Origin: Owenia fusiformis
Taxonomy: Eukaryota; Annelida; Polychaeta; Sabellida; Oweniidae
Length of the DNA stretch: 64,000 bases
Direction of reading: 5' to 3'
Assembly: GCA_903813345.2 (NCBI GenBank)
Contig: CAIIXF020000011.1
Coordinates: forward strand, 11,070,842-11,134,841
A program made the position numbers and the translations under genes. Positions 1 to 19,080 of the stretch are shown one piece after another; position 1 is the stretch's first letter, and each line of letters begins with the position of its first letter. The notes beneath the pieces are model-generated. The model had not been told where the DNA came from, ran no database searches, and was given only the letters and a program-made list of their open reading frames with translations.

Positions 1-547
1 TGTCTGATGATAAGCAAATAAACTTGATCAATTAACATGAATATTACAATATTGTGTTTTATACATTTATTTACTTACAACTAAGATCCATTTATCATGG
101 TAATAACATATGTACAAAAACAAATAATTTACTAAAATAAATTAAGAATAAACTTCATATTAGTCTCCCTCAATTATGTCCATATGTTGTAAACATGTCC
201 TAGTTTTGCAGTGCTTTAAGCTATTATGTCACAATCATAAATGAAGAAATTCAATTCAAGATCTCTGAAACATTTTAGACTACACTCAAAAGAATCCTGC
301 AAATAATTGACCCATCCAATACTAAATGGTCAACTGTGACGTAACATATTATGAGATTTATCCACATACATTGTCTTTATCACATTTGTTCCCACATCCA
401 TACACATGACCAGAGGGGGAACCCTGTCATCAGCTAGGTTTGGATGGTGTTGTTGCTCTGTCCGTTGCCATGCCACTTTTTTGTAGACTTTGTCTTTGTA
501 TGTGTTAAGGAACAGTGGACAATAATAGATTCAAATGGCAATCCAAC
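1..547. other. 3' flank of the CCDC28-like gene
   Basis: AT-rich sequence downstream of the last coding exon of the minus-strand CCDC28-like gene. It probably contains its 3' UTR. On the minus strand an AATAAA occurs near 66-71, but I cannot show that it is used. No other gene or repeat is recognised here. Confidence 0.4.
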
Positions 548-5804
<5,257 letters not shown>

Positions 5805-7542
5805 TTTACAGCTGTGACAGTCACGTTTTGTAGATGTATTTCACTGACTGTCAGAATTCTGTTACATGTGATGTAGTTCAAAATCTATCATTACAATGTA
5901 ATTCTGATTTTATTGATGAATAAATCTTATTTACTCCATACGTGATTGATAATATTGAATGTAGTAGTTCAGTCTATCTACATGGACCCCCTGATACACC
6001 TGAAATAAAATCAACAAATTAAACACTAAAGTGATGTACATCTCACATGAGGTGCAGATGCTTAGGCATGTAAGAAAACAAATGACTGTAAGCTTCGTTT
6101 TTTCAATTTTATATCTACCTGGCTTATGTTTTGTCAGAAGGGATGACAGTTAAGGCATTAATTTTGGCTCATTCCTGTCAAATTCGCCAATTTCACAGGA
6201 CATTTACTCTTGCCTAATTTGCCATATAAAGTAGTGCTAGATATGTTGACAAACAGTAACTCACTCCACTGAGCCGATTTTTGAGACTATACATCGCCCT
6301 ATGAGAATAAAAATGTCCCAACTCACATTTTTGTGAAACTGAGAGATCAACTTTTGAAAGTTTAGGAACCTGTAACTTCAATACTATCTATCATTTATTT
6401 TTTATCATAAATTGTGAATTCATAAATGGAGGGGCGCTATTTAACTAGTTATATACACTTCTTCCTAGTGAATATTATTATTATTAAAAATATTTTATTC
6501 GTCTATATATTTTACATTATATTAATACAATTTGACGAAATGGATCAGACAAGAGGCTTTCGCCTATTTTAAGTTCTAGTGAATATTAACATATTTCCCA
6601 TGATTACATGTATCTAATCTATTCTATCGTATTATTTTTGTGATTTTTTTACTAAATTATAAGGTTTAGTTTATCATAATTGAAGTGTTTTTCCTTATTA
6701 TGTTTTTCAGGTATTTTAAGGATATTTTTCAATTTTTCTAAGGGGTCTTCAGGGGCGCTATTAGTATGCCATCAAAATAATAACAAGGATATTTGAGTGA
6801 TTTGGTTTTCTGTATAGGGTCAAGATTGCAGTAAAAAATCCCATTGACGACCATTATAACGTTTCATTTCATAATATATTCATGGGCACAGATCTAGCTC
6901 AGCGAAACAGTGCCCAGTGTTCATCGGAGTCTTGTCTAGCTTGCCGTTACAAAATAAGCATACGGTGACCACACCATTTTTGAGATAACTGAATCTGGAG
7001 AGAGCTACCACTGTAAAGCTACCTGTTTCAGAAAAATATTCTGCTCTACATACATGTAGTCTCAAAAATCACTCCGCCATCTCTAAATAACCAACGGTAA
7101 CCGCTAGTAGTCTCCCCCGAACACTTTAGTATGTTGCACTAGGCTTGGATACTAACTGTTAATAAGATATAAGGTAAAATGTTATAATGGTCATCTATAG
7201 GAAACTCTTCTGAAGTCTCCAACCTAAAGAAATCAATCATCAAATCTGAAATTGTTTTTTTTCATTTTGAACCGGAATTACACTTTGTTTTCAATTTTTA
7301 GCCTCAATCTTTTATAAATGAAATATCTACAATATTAATATGGTAGAATGAAGTCATATGCCTAATTTAAACTGAAATCTAGTCATTTTAGTGCACATAC
7401 CAACTTATAAATGGACAAAAATACCTGAATTAAAACTTTCCGGAAATATCGTAGCCTCGTCTTGAAGTCGACCTTTGACCTGACCTTTCACCCCTTTCGT
7501 GACCACTTATTGTTTTGGAAAGCAGCTGACTGCACCAAGAAA
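5805..7542. promoter_or_regulatory. Divergent intergenic region between CCDC28-like and CRYL1
   Basis: The two genes start 1.74 kb apart and point away from each other, so both promoters must lie in or near this gap unless non-coding 5' exons exist. The sequence is AT-rich with no clear TATA assignment. A short phrase containing GGGGCGCTATT is present twice (about 6431 and 6751). No gene is recognised in the gap. Confidence 0.4.
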
Positions 7543-10359
7543 ATGTCAAGGGACGAAAAGATTGCGATAATTGGAAGGTAAGGGATCTTAAGATTTTGTT
7601 TAACTTTTGTTTTATAGTTCAATTTTACCTTTTCTATCATAAATGAGAATATTAGAAGTATTCAATGGATGTTTTTTCAATAAACAGTGTTTTGTATCAT
7701 ATGGTTCCTCCCCCAAATGCTCCAAATTTTGAAATATTGGTACATGAAGCTTACAATACCAAATGCTACTTCTCCTTACCTTATTCAGCTCATTCCTAGA
7801 CTAAATATAAATTAACAATATGATGATTTATTTCCCTTTTGCAGTGGTCTGATTGGCCGCAGTTGGGCTATGCTCTTTGCCAGTGTTGGCTATAAAGTGT
7901 GCATCTATGACATCCTGTCAGAACAAATAGATAGTGCCCTGAAGGAAATCCTAGTGCAGTTGAAGAAACTCGAGGAGAGTGGTCTATTGAGGGGGAAGAT
8001 ATCTGCTGTTGAGCAGCATAAGCTCATCACAGGGTGCACAGACTTCAAGGAGTGCGTTGCAGGTGCAAAACATGTTCAGGTATTACAACAATCGCAAAAC
8101 ATGTTCAGGTATTACAACAATCGCAAAACATGTTCAGGTATTACGACAATCACAATCAACAGTTCCATTTCAAATCTCTTTAGTGTAAAAATATTTTACG
8201 ATGCTCTATATGAGGATTATGAGACTCATGATATAATGTAAAATGGTGATGTAAGTTGACTGGTCATCCAACTGAATGTAACCTTACATATTATGAGAGC
8301 CGATTTTTAAAAGCAGCAACAGTAAAAAGAAAGTATATTTATAAGTAATCTTTATAAAAGCAGCTATATGTTATCCTTACAATTTTAATTAAGAGCTAAA
8401 AATGAGAGGAGATTTAAATACATTGCCATAAATTTTAATATATTAATAGCAGTTAAGTCCTGCATGGTCTTTACTCTCTGAATCATGAATTATAGGAATG
8501 TGTACCAGAGTCAATTGAGCTGAAACGTAAGGTGTTTGAGCAGCTAGATGCCGTGGCTGATGACAAGATGGTGCTTTGTAGCTCTACTAGTACTATGCCA
8601 GCATCATCCTTTACTGAACACCTCACACATAGAGCTCAATGTATTGTGGCACACCCTGTAAGTACATTATATAGTTCCACACAATACAACATTGCAAAGG
8701 ATATTGAATCTGAAGAAAATGTTCAGTTTGATTATACATGGATGTGTATTTATTTCAGTCCTTTAATAAAATTCATTATTCGATTTTGGGCAATTGTGTA
8801 TTGATCAAGAAGTATTTATCGCATATGTAATTTATTTTTTCTCAGACAAACCCTCCCTTCTACTGCCCTCTAACTGAGCTAGTGCCATCCCCCTGGACTT
8901 ACCCACATGTCACCAAAAATACTCGTGAAATACTTGAAGAAATAGGCCAGAGTGTTGTTCTCTTAAACAAAGAAAAATTTGGCTTTGCCTTGAATCGCCT
9001 TCAATGGGGGATGATGTCAGAAATATGGCGCCTTGTCCAGGTATTTAGCATTCAGTGTCTCACAATTCTTATTATTTCTAGACAAACCCTCCATACTATG
9101 CACCTTTAGTGGAAGTAGTTCCAGCACCATGGACAAATGGTGTAGTGATATCTAATACTAAATCCCTCTTGGAGGAGATAGGGCAAACTCCAGTGGTGCT
9201 AAAGAAAGAAGTTCTTGGATTTGTGTTAAATCGTATACAGTATGCACTGTTGAATGAATGTTGGCGCCTTGTGCAGGTATATTAAGATCAGGGAAAGATA
9301 CGAATGGTTATGCATGTGCACCGATTTCTTTATTTTCAACATTAATTTACATGACAGTTGGATTTTATGAACTCATCAATAGTCCATCGACTTAAACGAA
9401 TGGTAACAATTCTGTAAAATTTACGAATGGTGCCAAAATTGAATTGATTGGCAATTAATGGTCCATCCCTTTATATTTCAGGATGGGACAATTAGTGTTG
9501 AAGATGTTGATAAGGTGATGTCAGATGGCTTAGGTATGAGATATGCCTTCATGGGACCCTTGGAAACAGCATACCTCAATGCAGATGGTAAACATTATAC
9601 ATTATAAAGTATATTATTGTCTATAGGTATCTTATAGTATGTGTACAGTACATATAGCAGCAGAACATAATTGGATTAGATCATTTTTCGAACAGAACAC
9701 AACATTGTTATGTTATTACAGACATGTCGCCAAAACAATGTGGCTATGACAATACAGTGGTGGACGGCGAACCCTTCCATCATCCATTTTTTTTAGGAAT
9801 TGATAACATTGAGTTTATCCCAGAATTTGAGTGCAATCTATCTTTTAACAGCTAGCTAGCAATACTTCTAAGATTATAGAGATCCCTGGGATATCTTTCT
9901 AGAATCATTTATCAGACGCATATAACGCACATAAGAGTGTAAACAAAAATGCCAACATATTTTGAGAAAATACTGTACAGCTGTTGAAAACTTGTATAAA
10001 CACATATCAATATGATTGTAATGAAGAGATAAACTGGATATCTCTAATCAAATCACTTGTATTGGTTTTTGATATCAACTCATAGATAATAAAAATGTTA
10101 TCACTCAAAATGATCTGATATTTTATATTTATCATACCGTTCAGGTTGGAAGAGTTACTCAGAGAGATACGCAGACACAATCTTCAATGTTGCTCAGGAT
10201 TTCGGCCCAACACCTCGTATGGAGGGTGAAACTCTAGAGATAGTTCACAATGACCTTGCTAGCAGAATACCATTGGATAAACTTAATGAGAGGCGAGCTT
10301 GGAGGGATGCCAGACTAGCTGGACTGGCAAAGTTAAAGAAGGAAATGAATGAAAAATGA
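7543..10359 (+). CDS. CRYL1: Lambda-crystallin / L-gulonate 3-dehydrogenase (CRYL1)
   Basis: Exons: 7543-7577, 7845-8079, 8496-8657, then either 8846-9040 or 9082-9276, then 9482-9587 and 10145-10359. Using one version of exon 4, the protein is 315 residues, close to the usual length of about 319. The N-terminal Rossmann motif GSGLIG (residues 11-16) binds NAD. Exon 3 has the conserved CSSTS segment and ends in the active-site AHP (His143). Exon 4 carries the conserved LNR (Asn194). The C-terminal domain has [14 protein letters not shown]. The family oxidises L-gulonate to 3-dehydro-L-gulonate with NAD+ in the cytosolic uronate (glucuronate-xylulose) pathway, and it is related to 3-hydroxyacyl-CoA dehydrogenases. 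The start was chosen because it begins directly before the Rossmann strand KIAIIG. A polyadenylation signal follows at 10588. Confidence 0.93.
8067..8152 (+). repeat. Tandem 29-bp repeat spanning the CRYL1 exon 2 donor
   Basis: Three copies of a 29-bp unit start at 8067, 8096 and 8125. Each contains ATGTTCAG|GTATTAC, the last codons of exon 2 plus its 5' splice site. This gives three candidate donors, at 8080, 8109 and 8138. Only the first is consistent with the CRYL1 reading frame. Confidence 0.9.
8846..9040 (+). CDS. CRYL1: CRYL1 alternative exon 4a
   Basis: This exon is 195 nt, phase 0 at both ends, with acceptor TTTTTTCTCAG and donor GTATTT. It encodes TNPPFYCPL near the start, a central EEIGQ, the catalytic-domain LNR, and ends in WRLVQ. 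It is one of two paralogous exons. By hand alignment it shares about 38 of 65 residues with exon 4b. It covers the hinge between the NAD domain and the C-terminal substrate and dimer domain, so choosing between the copies could alter substrate preference. Confidence 0.88.
9082..9276 (+). CDS. CRYL1: CRYL1 alternative exon 4b
   Basis: This exon is also exactly 195 nt and phase 0/0, with acceptor TTATTTCTAG and donor GTATAT. It encodes [22 protein letters not shown] and WRLVQ. The intron between 4a and 4b is only 41 nt (9041-9081), probably too short to be removed efficiently. This would make the two exons mutually exclusive. By eye this copy is closer to the family consensus (NPPYY, LVE, GFVLNR) than 4a. 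Confidence 0.88.
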
Positions 10360-10587
10360 GTTAAATGATGATTTTTAAAGAATGCAGCTCACAATTATTG
10401 AACTGAATCCAACTATGCCAATAATAATGAATATTGTAACTATAACTAAAATTGTTAAATGATTTTTTCTGCAGGGTAAATGACAAATCAAATTGCTGGT
10501 TTGAGATATTCTGATCTCTCCCTTAGCTTAACTTGATTTGGCAAAGCATGTATACTATTTTTTACTCACATGTATACAAAACTGTGC

Positions 10588-10593
10588 AATAAA
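10588..10593 (+). terminator. CRYL1 polyadenylation signal AATAAA
   Basis: AATAAA lies 229 nt after the CRYL1 stop codon, on the coding strand. It is the first canonical hexamer downstream that fits a compact 3' UTR. Confidence 0.6.
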
Positions 10594-12155
10594 GTAACCA
10601 AAATAGTCAGATACTTAATCTAGTGTGAAAATAATTCAAGAATTGCTTTCAATAGCATCTTTATGAAAACTTGATTGTGAACAGTAGTTAATATTTATAT
10701 TCTGAAAGGAAAATTAATTTGACATAAATAGTCAGCATTTTCTGAAATGATTAATATGAATATGAAGTTGTATATAACTTTGCCATATTCTTAATCATTT
10801 GAAATATACACAGGCAGAGATAGAATGATATTACAAAATAAACATGTAGAATACAGAAGTGTATTTGAAAGAAAGATATTAAATATATAATTAAATAAAC
10901 AATGACTGGCCTCCTTTTTAATCATGATGAAATGTCTGATGACAAATGCGAATATAACCTCATTGTAGCAGACCATTAACTTTGTCCGAAAAAATTATAT
11001 AAATCAGCATAGACTGCCATAAAATGGATATGGTCAAACAAATGGCAGATTTTGATAAATGGAAAGACGGCCAAGTGGAGATTTAAGGGCCAAGAAAAGG
11101 GCTTTACACATCGTATAGTTTATGCATTACATGCTGCTACCTGCAACTAAGGTGACCATATATTTCCAAAGCAATTCAAAGGGTCAAACTCCTTGTTCAT
11201 GCTGCAATAAAAATTCGTTTCTCCATGTTGAGTTGTCACTTGGCAAAAATTGTTTGATGTGAGAGCCATCTATTGGCAATGCATGGTTTTATAGCATGCC
11301 ATCTTTTACAAAGCTGATATAAGTCACTAAAAATGCCATTTTAGGTCTGCTTTAATACTTTACTTACGGGTCTGGGCATTCTGGTTTTAGTAAATCACAA
11401 TACAATGTTTTTGTTTTTTTTATTTTAGAAATATATATTTCTGAACATTCACCAAAAGGTGTAGACAAGATAACAATACTAAATTGAAAATGTTATTGTT
11501 CCTATATCTTTTTCTCACAAAATATGAATATTTTATTTATATTATATCATACATATATATCAAAATAACAAGATCATTTTTATCAAAAAAGTTAATAATT
11601 ATTTTCAAACAACTGATCTGGTGCACTCCTACCAATTTCCTTGTATCTATCCTCTGCATTTAGTTTATAAATATTGTTCATTCCAATACAGTAAGCATAT
11701 TTTGCTAATCTCACTATGATTTACTGGCACATTTACGTCCCTTTGGATCAAATAAAATAGATTTAAATACTAAATCTTTGATGAAAGATTATTTACTTAT
11801 CACCATAGACATAAAGTTCGTTATCTTAAGAGAATTGTAACCATGGTAATAACATTCATTGTCCATAGAGATGTGTAATTGTGATGGCAGTTATAGTAGT
11901 CCTTAGTTATGGATGTGTATCTATGGTAATAAAGTTAGATGTGAGTTGTCCACAAAATCTTGTTATAAATGGTGATATAGACACTGTGATAAAGGTAGTC
12001 ATTGTTGGAGAATCATAGTCATGTAATTTCAGTTCATTGTTCACAGATACCATTGGGAAAAATTTGTCCACACTTTTAACAATTAGACAACATCAGATAC
12101 CATAGATTAGTTGTCTTGGAGACACATGAAACCATGGTGACAGTGTTGGACATTC
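10594..12155. other. Convergent intergenic region, CRYL1 and NOS 3' ends
   Basis: AT-rich sequence between the two tail-to-tail genes. The NOS 3' UTR should occupy its right part. On the minus strand an AATAAA-like hexamer lies near 11530-11540. No further gene is recognised. Confidence 0.4.
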
Positions 12156-15100
12156 TTAGAGACTTGTGACCATTTTTGAACTGGTTTCACGAGATCTGAA
12201 ATAAAATAGAATTTAGGTAGGCCTAATATGATTTCAATTCTTTTTTGCAGAATATTAAAAAACATTGTACACATATTGTAACTAGACAACAGCAATGGCA
12301 AAGCGTAGCAAATCCCATCGAACAGCCATGGCTGGTATTTTTACAAATAAAACAAAGTATATAGCAAAAATAGCAGCCATTTTTTAAAATGGCCACTCTC
12401 TACCAAAAGTGTCTTTAGACAGTGTGCCATGCTTATAGTATTCACATACCAAATAAGAACAAAATCGCTCCACCACTTTTCCTGTTATAGTAAAATACAT
12501 TAAAATGGTGGCCATTTTTCAAAATAGCTGCCTTCTACCAAAAGTGTCATTAGACAGTGTGCCATGCTTGTAGTATTCACATACCAAATATGAACAAAAT
12601 TGCTCCACTACTTTTTCAAGATGGCTGCCATGTGCTTCTTTAATATCTACATTTCTAGCTTTATTAATGTTCTATATAATTTTTTTACATTCAAAACATA
12701 TTGCTATTACAGTTTTACATATTGCACCTAAAATACTGTAAAATCGGCACTTAAATGACCACCATTTTTAAATGAGCGGCCATTTTGATGATCTCCTTTT
12801 GAGCAGAACCTCTACCCCCATAGGGTATATGTATACAAAATATGAACAAAATCAGGCCAACGGTATTTGAGTTATTGCCCGGACAGACGTACTACGTACG
12901 TACGGACAGATGGAGGCGTTCCCTATATCCCTCCGAACTTCGTTCGATGGGATAATTAAGATAAGGACAAAAGTGATCTATGAATATTGAGGCCCTATCT
13001 AATTCATAAGCATTATACTTTATTGGATTCTCAAGAACTATTTACAACCACTACACACTACTATACTAGAATGTCTTGTACTGTGTACTGTTTACCTTTT
13101 TCTGCGTAAAGTACAAGCATCACTAGCTTTCCTAATCCTATGCTCCACAATACTGTCCATTGTCACTATACCAAATACATCCTCATGGTACCGTCCAGTC
13201 TCCTAGAATATAAACATACACATACAGTATTGGTTTTTAAACTTCAGGTAAGCAGAGAACTTCATTTGTAATTAACTTGGAGCATTTTATGCAATGCCCA
13301 CCTTGAGTTCATGCCAGTTGGATCAAATAAGAATTAACTCAAAAACTGATTGGCATCGTAACATTTTGAGTTGTTCAAATGACATGGTTTAAGATAAATG
13401 TGTCATAATCACCTGAAAATTCAACCGAATTTCAAGAGGATACATTTATGGAACTGAAATACAATGGAATATGCGATTTTTACATAAGACTTAACTCCTT
13501 TATTTTTTATTTATTTATATCAATAGATGTAACTCCTTTATTAATAACTTCTGGAAATTGTTCCCCCTCAGATGTTCAGGTAAACTTACTCGCATTGTGT
13601 CAATATATTCCTTGGCCTGAGCATCATCCATCTTCCCACACTGCTTCAGTATGTATTTTATTGTCTCCATGACATCATGCCCCACTTGGGCACTACCACA
13701 CACATACACATGGCCCCTCTCTTCTGTTATCTTCTGGTAGAAGAAATAGCCTTTCTCACACAAAGCATGCTGTACATATTTCTGCAATGAATAAGTGGAT
13801 ATATGATCTATTCAAAGTAGATTATAAAATTATGTTGAAAAATGGTATATGCCCTTCTCGATCTGCAGGGCAGATTAATGAGAGACATTGATGAAGGAGA
13901 GATAAATGTAATATGTTCTAGAGGTACTGATGAAGGAGAGGTTCTGGTAAAGGAGAGGGAAGATTCCCTTTCATGTAAGAAAGAGACAGACATTTTAATT
14001 TGATCAAAGAGAAGTTATTGAATATGTAGGGTATGGAAATGTCAGAATTCATGAAGAAGAGGAGACAAGATACAGGAGAGATATTGATGAAGGAGAGGTC
14101 TTGATGGAAGTGGAAGTAAGATGCATTTAGTTTGGCTATGTACAAGAAATAGAAAATGCTATTATGATATATGAATAACGTCCAGAGTGAATAGCAAACA
14201 CTAATACAAACCTGAGCACTGTCCTTCTCCCTAGAGTAGGCATACATGACTTGGGAAAACACCTCTTTCTCCAACATCTCAGCCACCTCTTCATGGTAGA
14301 GATTGTCCTGATCCAAACCCCTACATCCATACACAAGGAACATCTTTGACCTCTTGCATGTAGGAGTCCCAGGATGCTTCTGTGGTGACATGGCCTTTTG
14401 GTGTGCTTTCTGGAAGTGGGGCATTGGGCGGTCAAGAAGTAAGTTACTATCTTCAGGGTGATACAGGGGTTCTAGTCTGGGAGGACTTGAAATTGGTATT
14501 GATGGTGGAGATTTAAATGTTACTTTACTTCCAGATGTACCACTAAGTGGGGGAGGTGCTTGTGGAGTTGAAAGGCCAGGTGCACTCTTGGATCTCTGTC
14601 TTCCTTCTTGTGGTTTGTCAAGATTATCTTGAGTATCATTAGCAATGTCTTGAGTTTGATGTGAAGTGATCTCTGGGGACTCTGGTTTGTCTCCTATTTC
14701 AGGGAGGTTAACAGTCCAGGGAGAACTTTGGTCACTAGATAGAGAACTGTTTGGGGAAACTGGAAAAACAAATGTTAAAATGTCATTTGCCAATACAAAT
14801 TTTTCCGAAAGGTTTTTACTATAACATTAACAAGGACTTCCTCCTGAAGATGACCTAGTCTGAGAGACTTAAATTTGCTTATAAGATAGTTTGCCAATCA
14901 TCCTTGTCAAGTTGTTGCAAAAATAATTCTAAAATAGAAATTTATGTAAAATAGAAACTTATGTATCAGACAAAACGAGCAGCAGAGTAAAGGCTCGAGG
15001 TTCAGGTGTTGTGGCCTGAGTTTAGTTTATTATGATATGACTTATGACCATGCATGTATTGGAAGAATAGATGAATGGCTCTACTTACGAACATTTCTCT

Positions 15101-18100
15101 CTAGATCATATGCCCTCTGCTGCCAGAAGCTCCTAAAGGGAGCTATTCCTGTACCTGTGCCTATCATGATGACAGGAACAGATGAGGTGTAGGGCAGGTG
15201 GAACCAAGGTGCTCTGGAAGGCATACAATCTCTTAGAGAGATTATGGGAAATACATTCATGTGCCTTATTCTACAGTAGTCTCATTTAATTCCTATCACA
15301 TTATACAAGAAGTTTGAATGTATTCATGTTAATTTTAAACTTTACGAAGAGCATATTTACAAAGATACACTATTTGTACTTACTCCTTTATGAAGGCTGG
15401 AACATGGTGATTCACAGGAAGATCTTCAAGCCATGAGGAACAGACTCCTTTCTGAATCAGACTCTTTGATCCTGTAATTAGTGAATTATGAAAGATTTGA
15501 ATACTGAAGATATTAGGACAGTTTAATCATCAAGTACTCCTGAACTCAGTAAAATGAATGCGCTAATTCAATGATAAAAATATTATAAATTCCAGCAAAT
15601 CTTTTGCACCCATTTTAACATCACAATTTTTCAACCTGCAATTTTGATATAACATTTATATAATAATATCATAAAAAAATTGTGTATGCATTTCAAATAA
15701 AATTTAATGCTCCAAAATGTGCCCTGAGCTCAAGATACCCTACAACTTACCGAGTTTCCTAAATGACACAAGATTAAATGTGATGTGTATCTGCCCTGGG
15801 TGCATTGATGGGGAACTACTGATGGAGTAAAAGCGTGGTTTCAGGAGAGGTAACTGGGTTAGGAGGAAGCTAGGGTCAAGATGGATACCTGCAAAAAACA
15901 AAGACAATTTGTTTAAATCACACACAATTTAATGAACTTATCATCATACATTTTCTTGCTTATTTTACTTGCTCATCTCAAAATTCTTTTACCACTCACA
16001 GAGATACCCGAAAAGTAGAGCACTCTGTTAGTGGAACGCTTCTCAGACCAACTGACTTAATATGACGAATGAACCTCTCTTGTGGAACACACCCAAGTAG
16101 AAGACTATTCAGAAGTTCCAACCAAAGGTGCTCCACTTAGACCAGTTTTAATTTAGTTGATGTAAGTATGAAAAATTTCACATCTCCAGAGATTTTTAAC
16201 TAACAATAGATATCTAGAGATAATACATTTTCTAGTAAATGCTCATTATTACCTGGGAAACTCTCCAACACTTCAAGGAGGGTTGGGGCCTCCTTCATTC
16301 GCCATTCTACATAGTCCTCTTCTCCCTATTGGGGACAACAAACCATACATTGAAAACTAATTTTGTTTTGTATGGGTGAGACTATCTGAAGTACTGTAAG
16401 TTCTGTTGTATATTTAAGGGAGTACGCAGTCAAGTACATAGGGGTTATGCACTGGGAGCTTTTGGATACAGGAAATATCCCGAGGGATATATAATATATC
16501 TTCCCGAGGACCTGAAGGGACCAAGGGAAGATAAATTGTATATCCCAAGGGATATTTCCTGTATCAAAACCGACCATGCATAGCTGTTGTATTCCATACC
16601 TAATGAGATTTGAAATAATAAGCAGGTCGTCAACCGGCCAGAGTTCTTAATTACTTGAACATCTAAACGAGTTTCTTTGCGGTGTGTTCATTTTCTATGT
16701 TAATAAGAATTCATTCAATTAATTGTTTTAAATTTTGTTCACTCTGTTCATTTGGCACCTCTGTCTTTTGTTTAGTTCAATGCTGAAATAGTTATGACGT
16801 GAATTCCCAAGGAGGGACATATACATATGTCCTGGAGAACAGCGTATGCAGGACATACGATTTATATGTCCCTGATCTTTGTTGGAGCGGGACATACGAA
16901 AAATATTTGCCCAGATATTGAATATATTCCCGGTTGATATGGCCCTGAAACCTCATCACTGGTATGGAATACTTGTTACTAATCCCATTGCAAATTGCAA
17001 TTACATTACATTTTATTCTAAATATTAATACCTTTACCTATTATTATCACCAATGATCTATAAGATTATTACAATAAGATTTCTTTTTAAGTAGTATGTT
17101 CCCTTACCCTCCCTAGTATGTCTAGCCTTGATCTCTCCCCCAGGGAGACTGTCTGCATCCCCAAGAGTGCCAGGGTCTCAGGGCTCATGGGGTTAGTGAT
17201 ATCTAAATACTGCAGCAGGGCAGTCTTCAAAGAGCAAGGAGGTAAAGCCTCATGTGCACCTATAATATACGAAAAATAATTCTCCGATTCAAGGTAAGAT
17301 TATACAACCCCCAAGACTAGAAAATAAGGTGCGTGTGGATGTAAAGGGACGCGAGTTGTTTGTAGAATGAATTAGGGGACGACGCTTTTGAATAATATAA
17401 ATGCTGTTTTAAATAGGTTTCATGTGTGCCAATTTCTCAAATTGTGTAAACTGCACCAATTCTTTATTTATTTCCAATTGCTTTCATTTATATCGCAACC
17501 CAATAAGGTGTATATTAAAGTTTAACCTTCCCTTTATCTCAAAATCTGCTTGGAACCAAACCATTGGATTAACATGGGAAATTCCTCCAAGAGAATATTC
17601 TAGGGATTAAAGAATTGGTGCAGTTTACACAATTTGAGAAATCATTGGCACAATGATTCCCAGCCCTCTGAAGTTTGATTAATAAAAATACCTGGGTGTT
17701 AATCCATAGATAATCCTTGAAAATGAGAACTTTTTGGGGGGATTATATTGAGCAATCTTATAGTCAATAAAATATTTTACAGTGTATTGTTGTTTTTTAG
17801 ATGAAAAACATATAAGCAAAATGCATGAAAAAACTCCCTCGATTCATTCTACAAACAACTTGCAGTCCTTTCAGGGAAATAAACATTGCATGTAAGCTTT
17901 CTTACTGAAGTCATCATTATAGAGAACCTGCACTGGTTGTGTCCAGTAGTTAATCCCAGTGTTGGCCACTCTAGCTATGATCTTGTCAACCACATCCTCA
18001 CTATTGCGTGGGTAAATACATATATGATCCCCTGGATGGTAACTCATACTGGACTCTACATTTGGCTTAAATACCATCTTGAAGGCAGGTTTCCTTAAGT

Positions 18101-19080
18101 AGAACAGATAAGAATTCAATGGCAATTTACAGTACAATATGCAAAAATACAACCATATTTGCTGATCTTGTTGTAGATTTCACTCAGTTATTAGGGATAT
18201 GCTTATTAAAGCTTATAAGGTTGTGCATAATCAACACTTTTTAGGGTTTTTGTGCCCATCTGCATATGTATGTTGAATGCTTTTCTTCAAAGTTTTATTT
18301 AATTGTATTGTCTTAGAAAACAGGACATTAATGTTGAGGTTTCTAGCCTAAAGTAAGGATCCTTGATGATTACCTTAAAAGTGTCTCTTACCCTATTCTA
18401 GTGTGTAGGGGAGTTGAAGAGAGCATTGTTACAAACTGTACATGGCGATGGTGAGCACGTGACAGACCTATAGTGAATATATGTAATATTAGAGACCACG
18501 TTCATACACGTTTCATTTGACACACCTATTATTGTTGGAGGTCAAGTAAAGCTGTTTTAATGCTATTTCAAAACAACTACTGATTTGGATGTGATATACA
18601 TGTAGGGTACAGGGTAAATCACCGATCATGAATCAATTCTAATTTAAAGATTTAATAGACAAAGTTGACGAGCAAAGGGGACTGGAATATACAGAGTACA
18701 TGTAGGTGGGTAGTAAGATGGTAATGAGGGCAGAAACTACATGAGACTGACTGACTACAGATATGGACAATTAGAAGGGAACGTATCAGAAAACTTCAAT
18801 GGGATTAAAATGAAAACTTTAGGAAAGAACATGAACTTATGATGCACTTGATGCCAAACCATACTCCAAAGTGACCCTGATTTATAAGGGCTATGTGCTA
18901 TACTTAACAATGCAAAGAATCAGCAACTTATAGATTACCATCAAGTAAATCCACCTCCTTCTCAGCTTTGACAAGAATGAACATGCCAGGAGCCCAGTTG
19001 TTGGCAGGATACATGTTCACAGTGTTGTTGTTGTTAGGGTCCTCTGATAAACACTCAATGCTACAGGCCTCACAAGCTGC
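12156..19080 (-). CDS. NOS: NOS FAD and NADPH reductase module, exons 17-28
   Basis: Exon 19 has [13 protein letters not shown] and exon 22 has [12 protein letters not shown], the FAD-binding motif. Exon 24 has [17 protein letters not shown], which contacts the NADPH pyrophosphate. Exon 25 ends with MFLVYGCRG and YAYSRE, and exon 26 has GHVYVCG. Exon 27 has GRYHEDVFG, and a short exon 28 ends the protein after about 13 residues. Exon 25 is unusually long (548 nt) because of a Ser/Pro-rich insertion. Exon 17 codes for a run of four Asn and is itself partly copied in a downstream-located tandem array. Confidence 0.92.
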
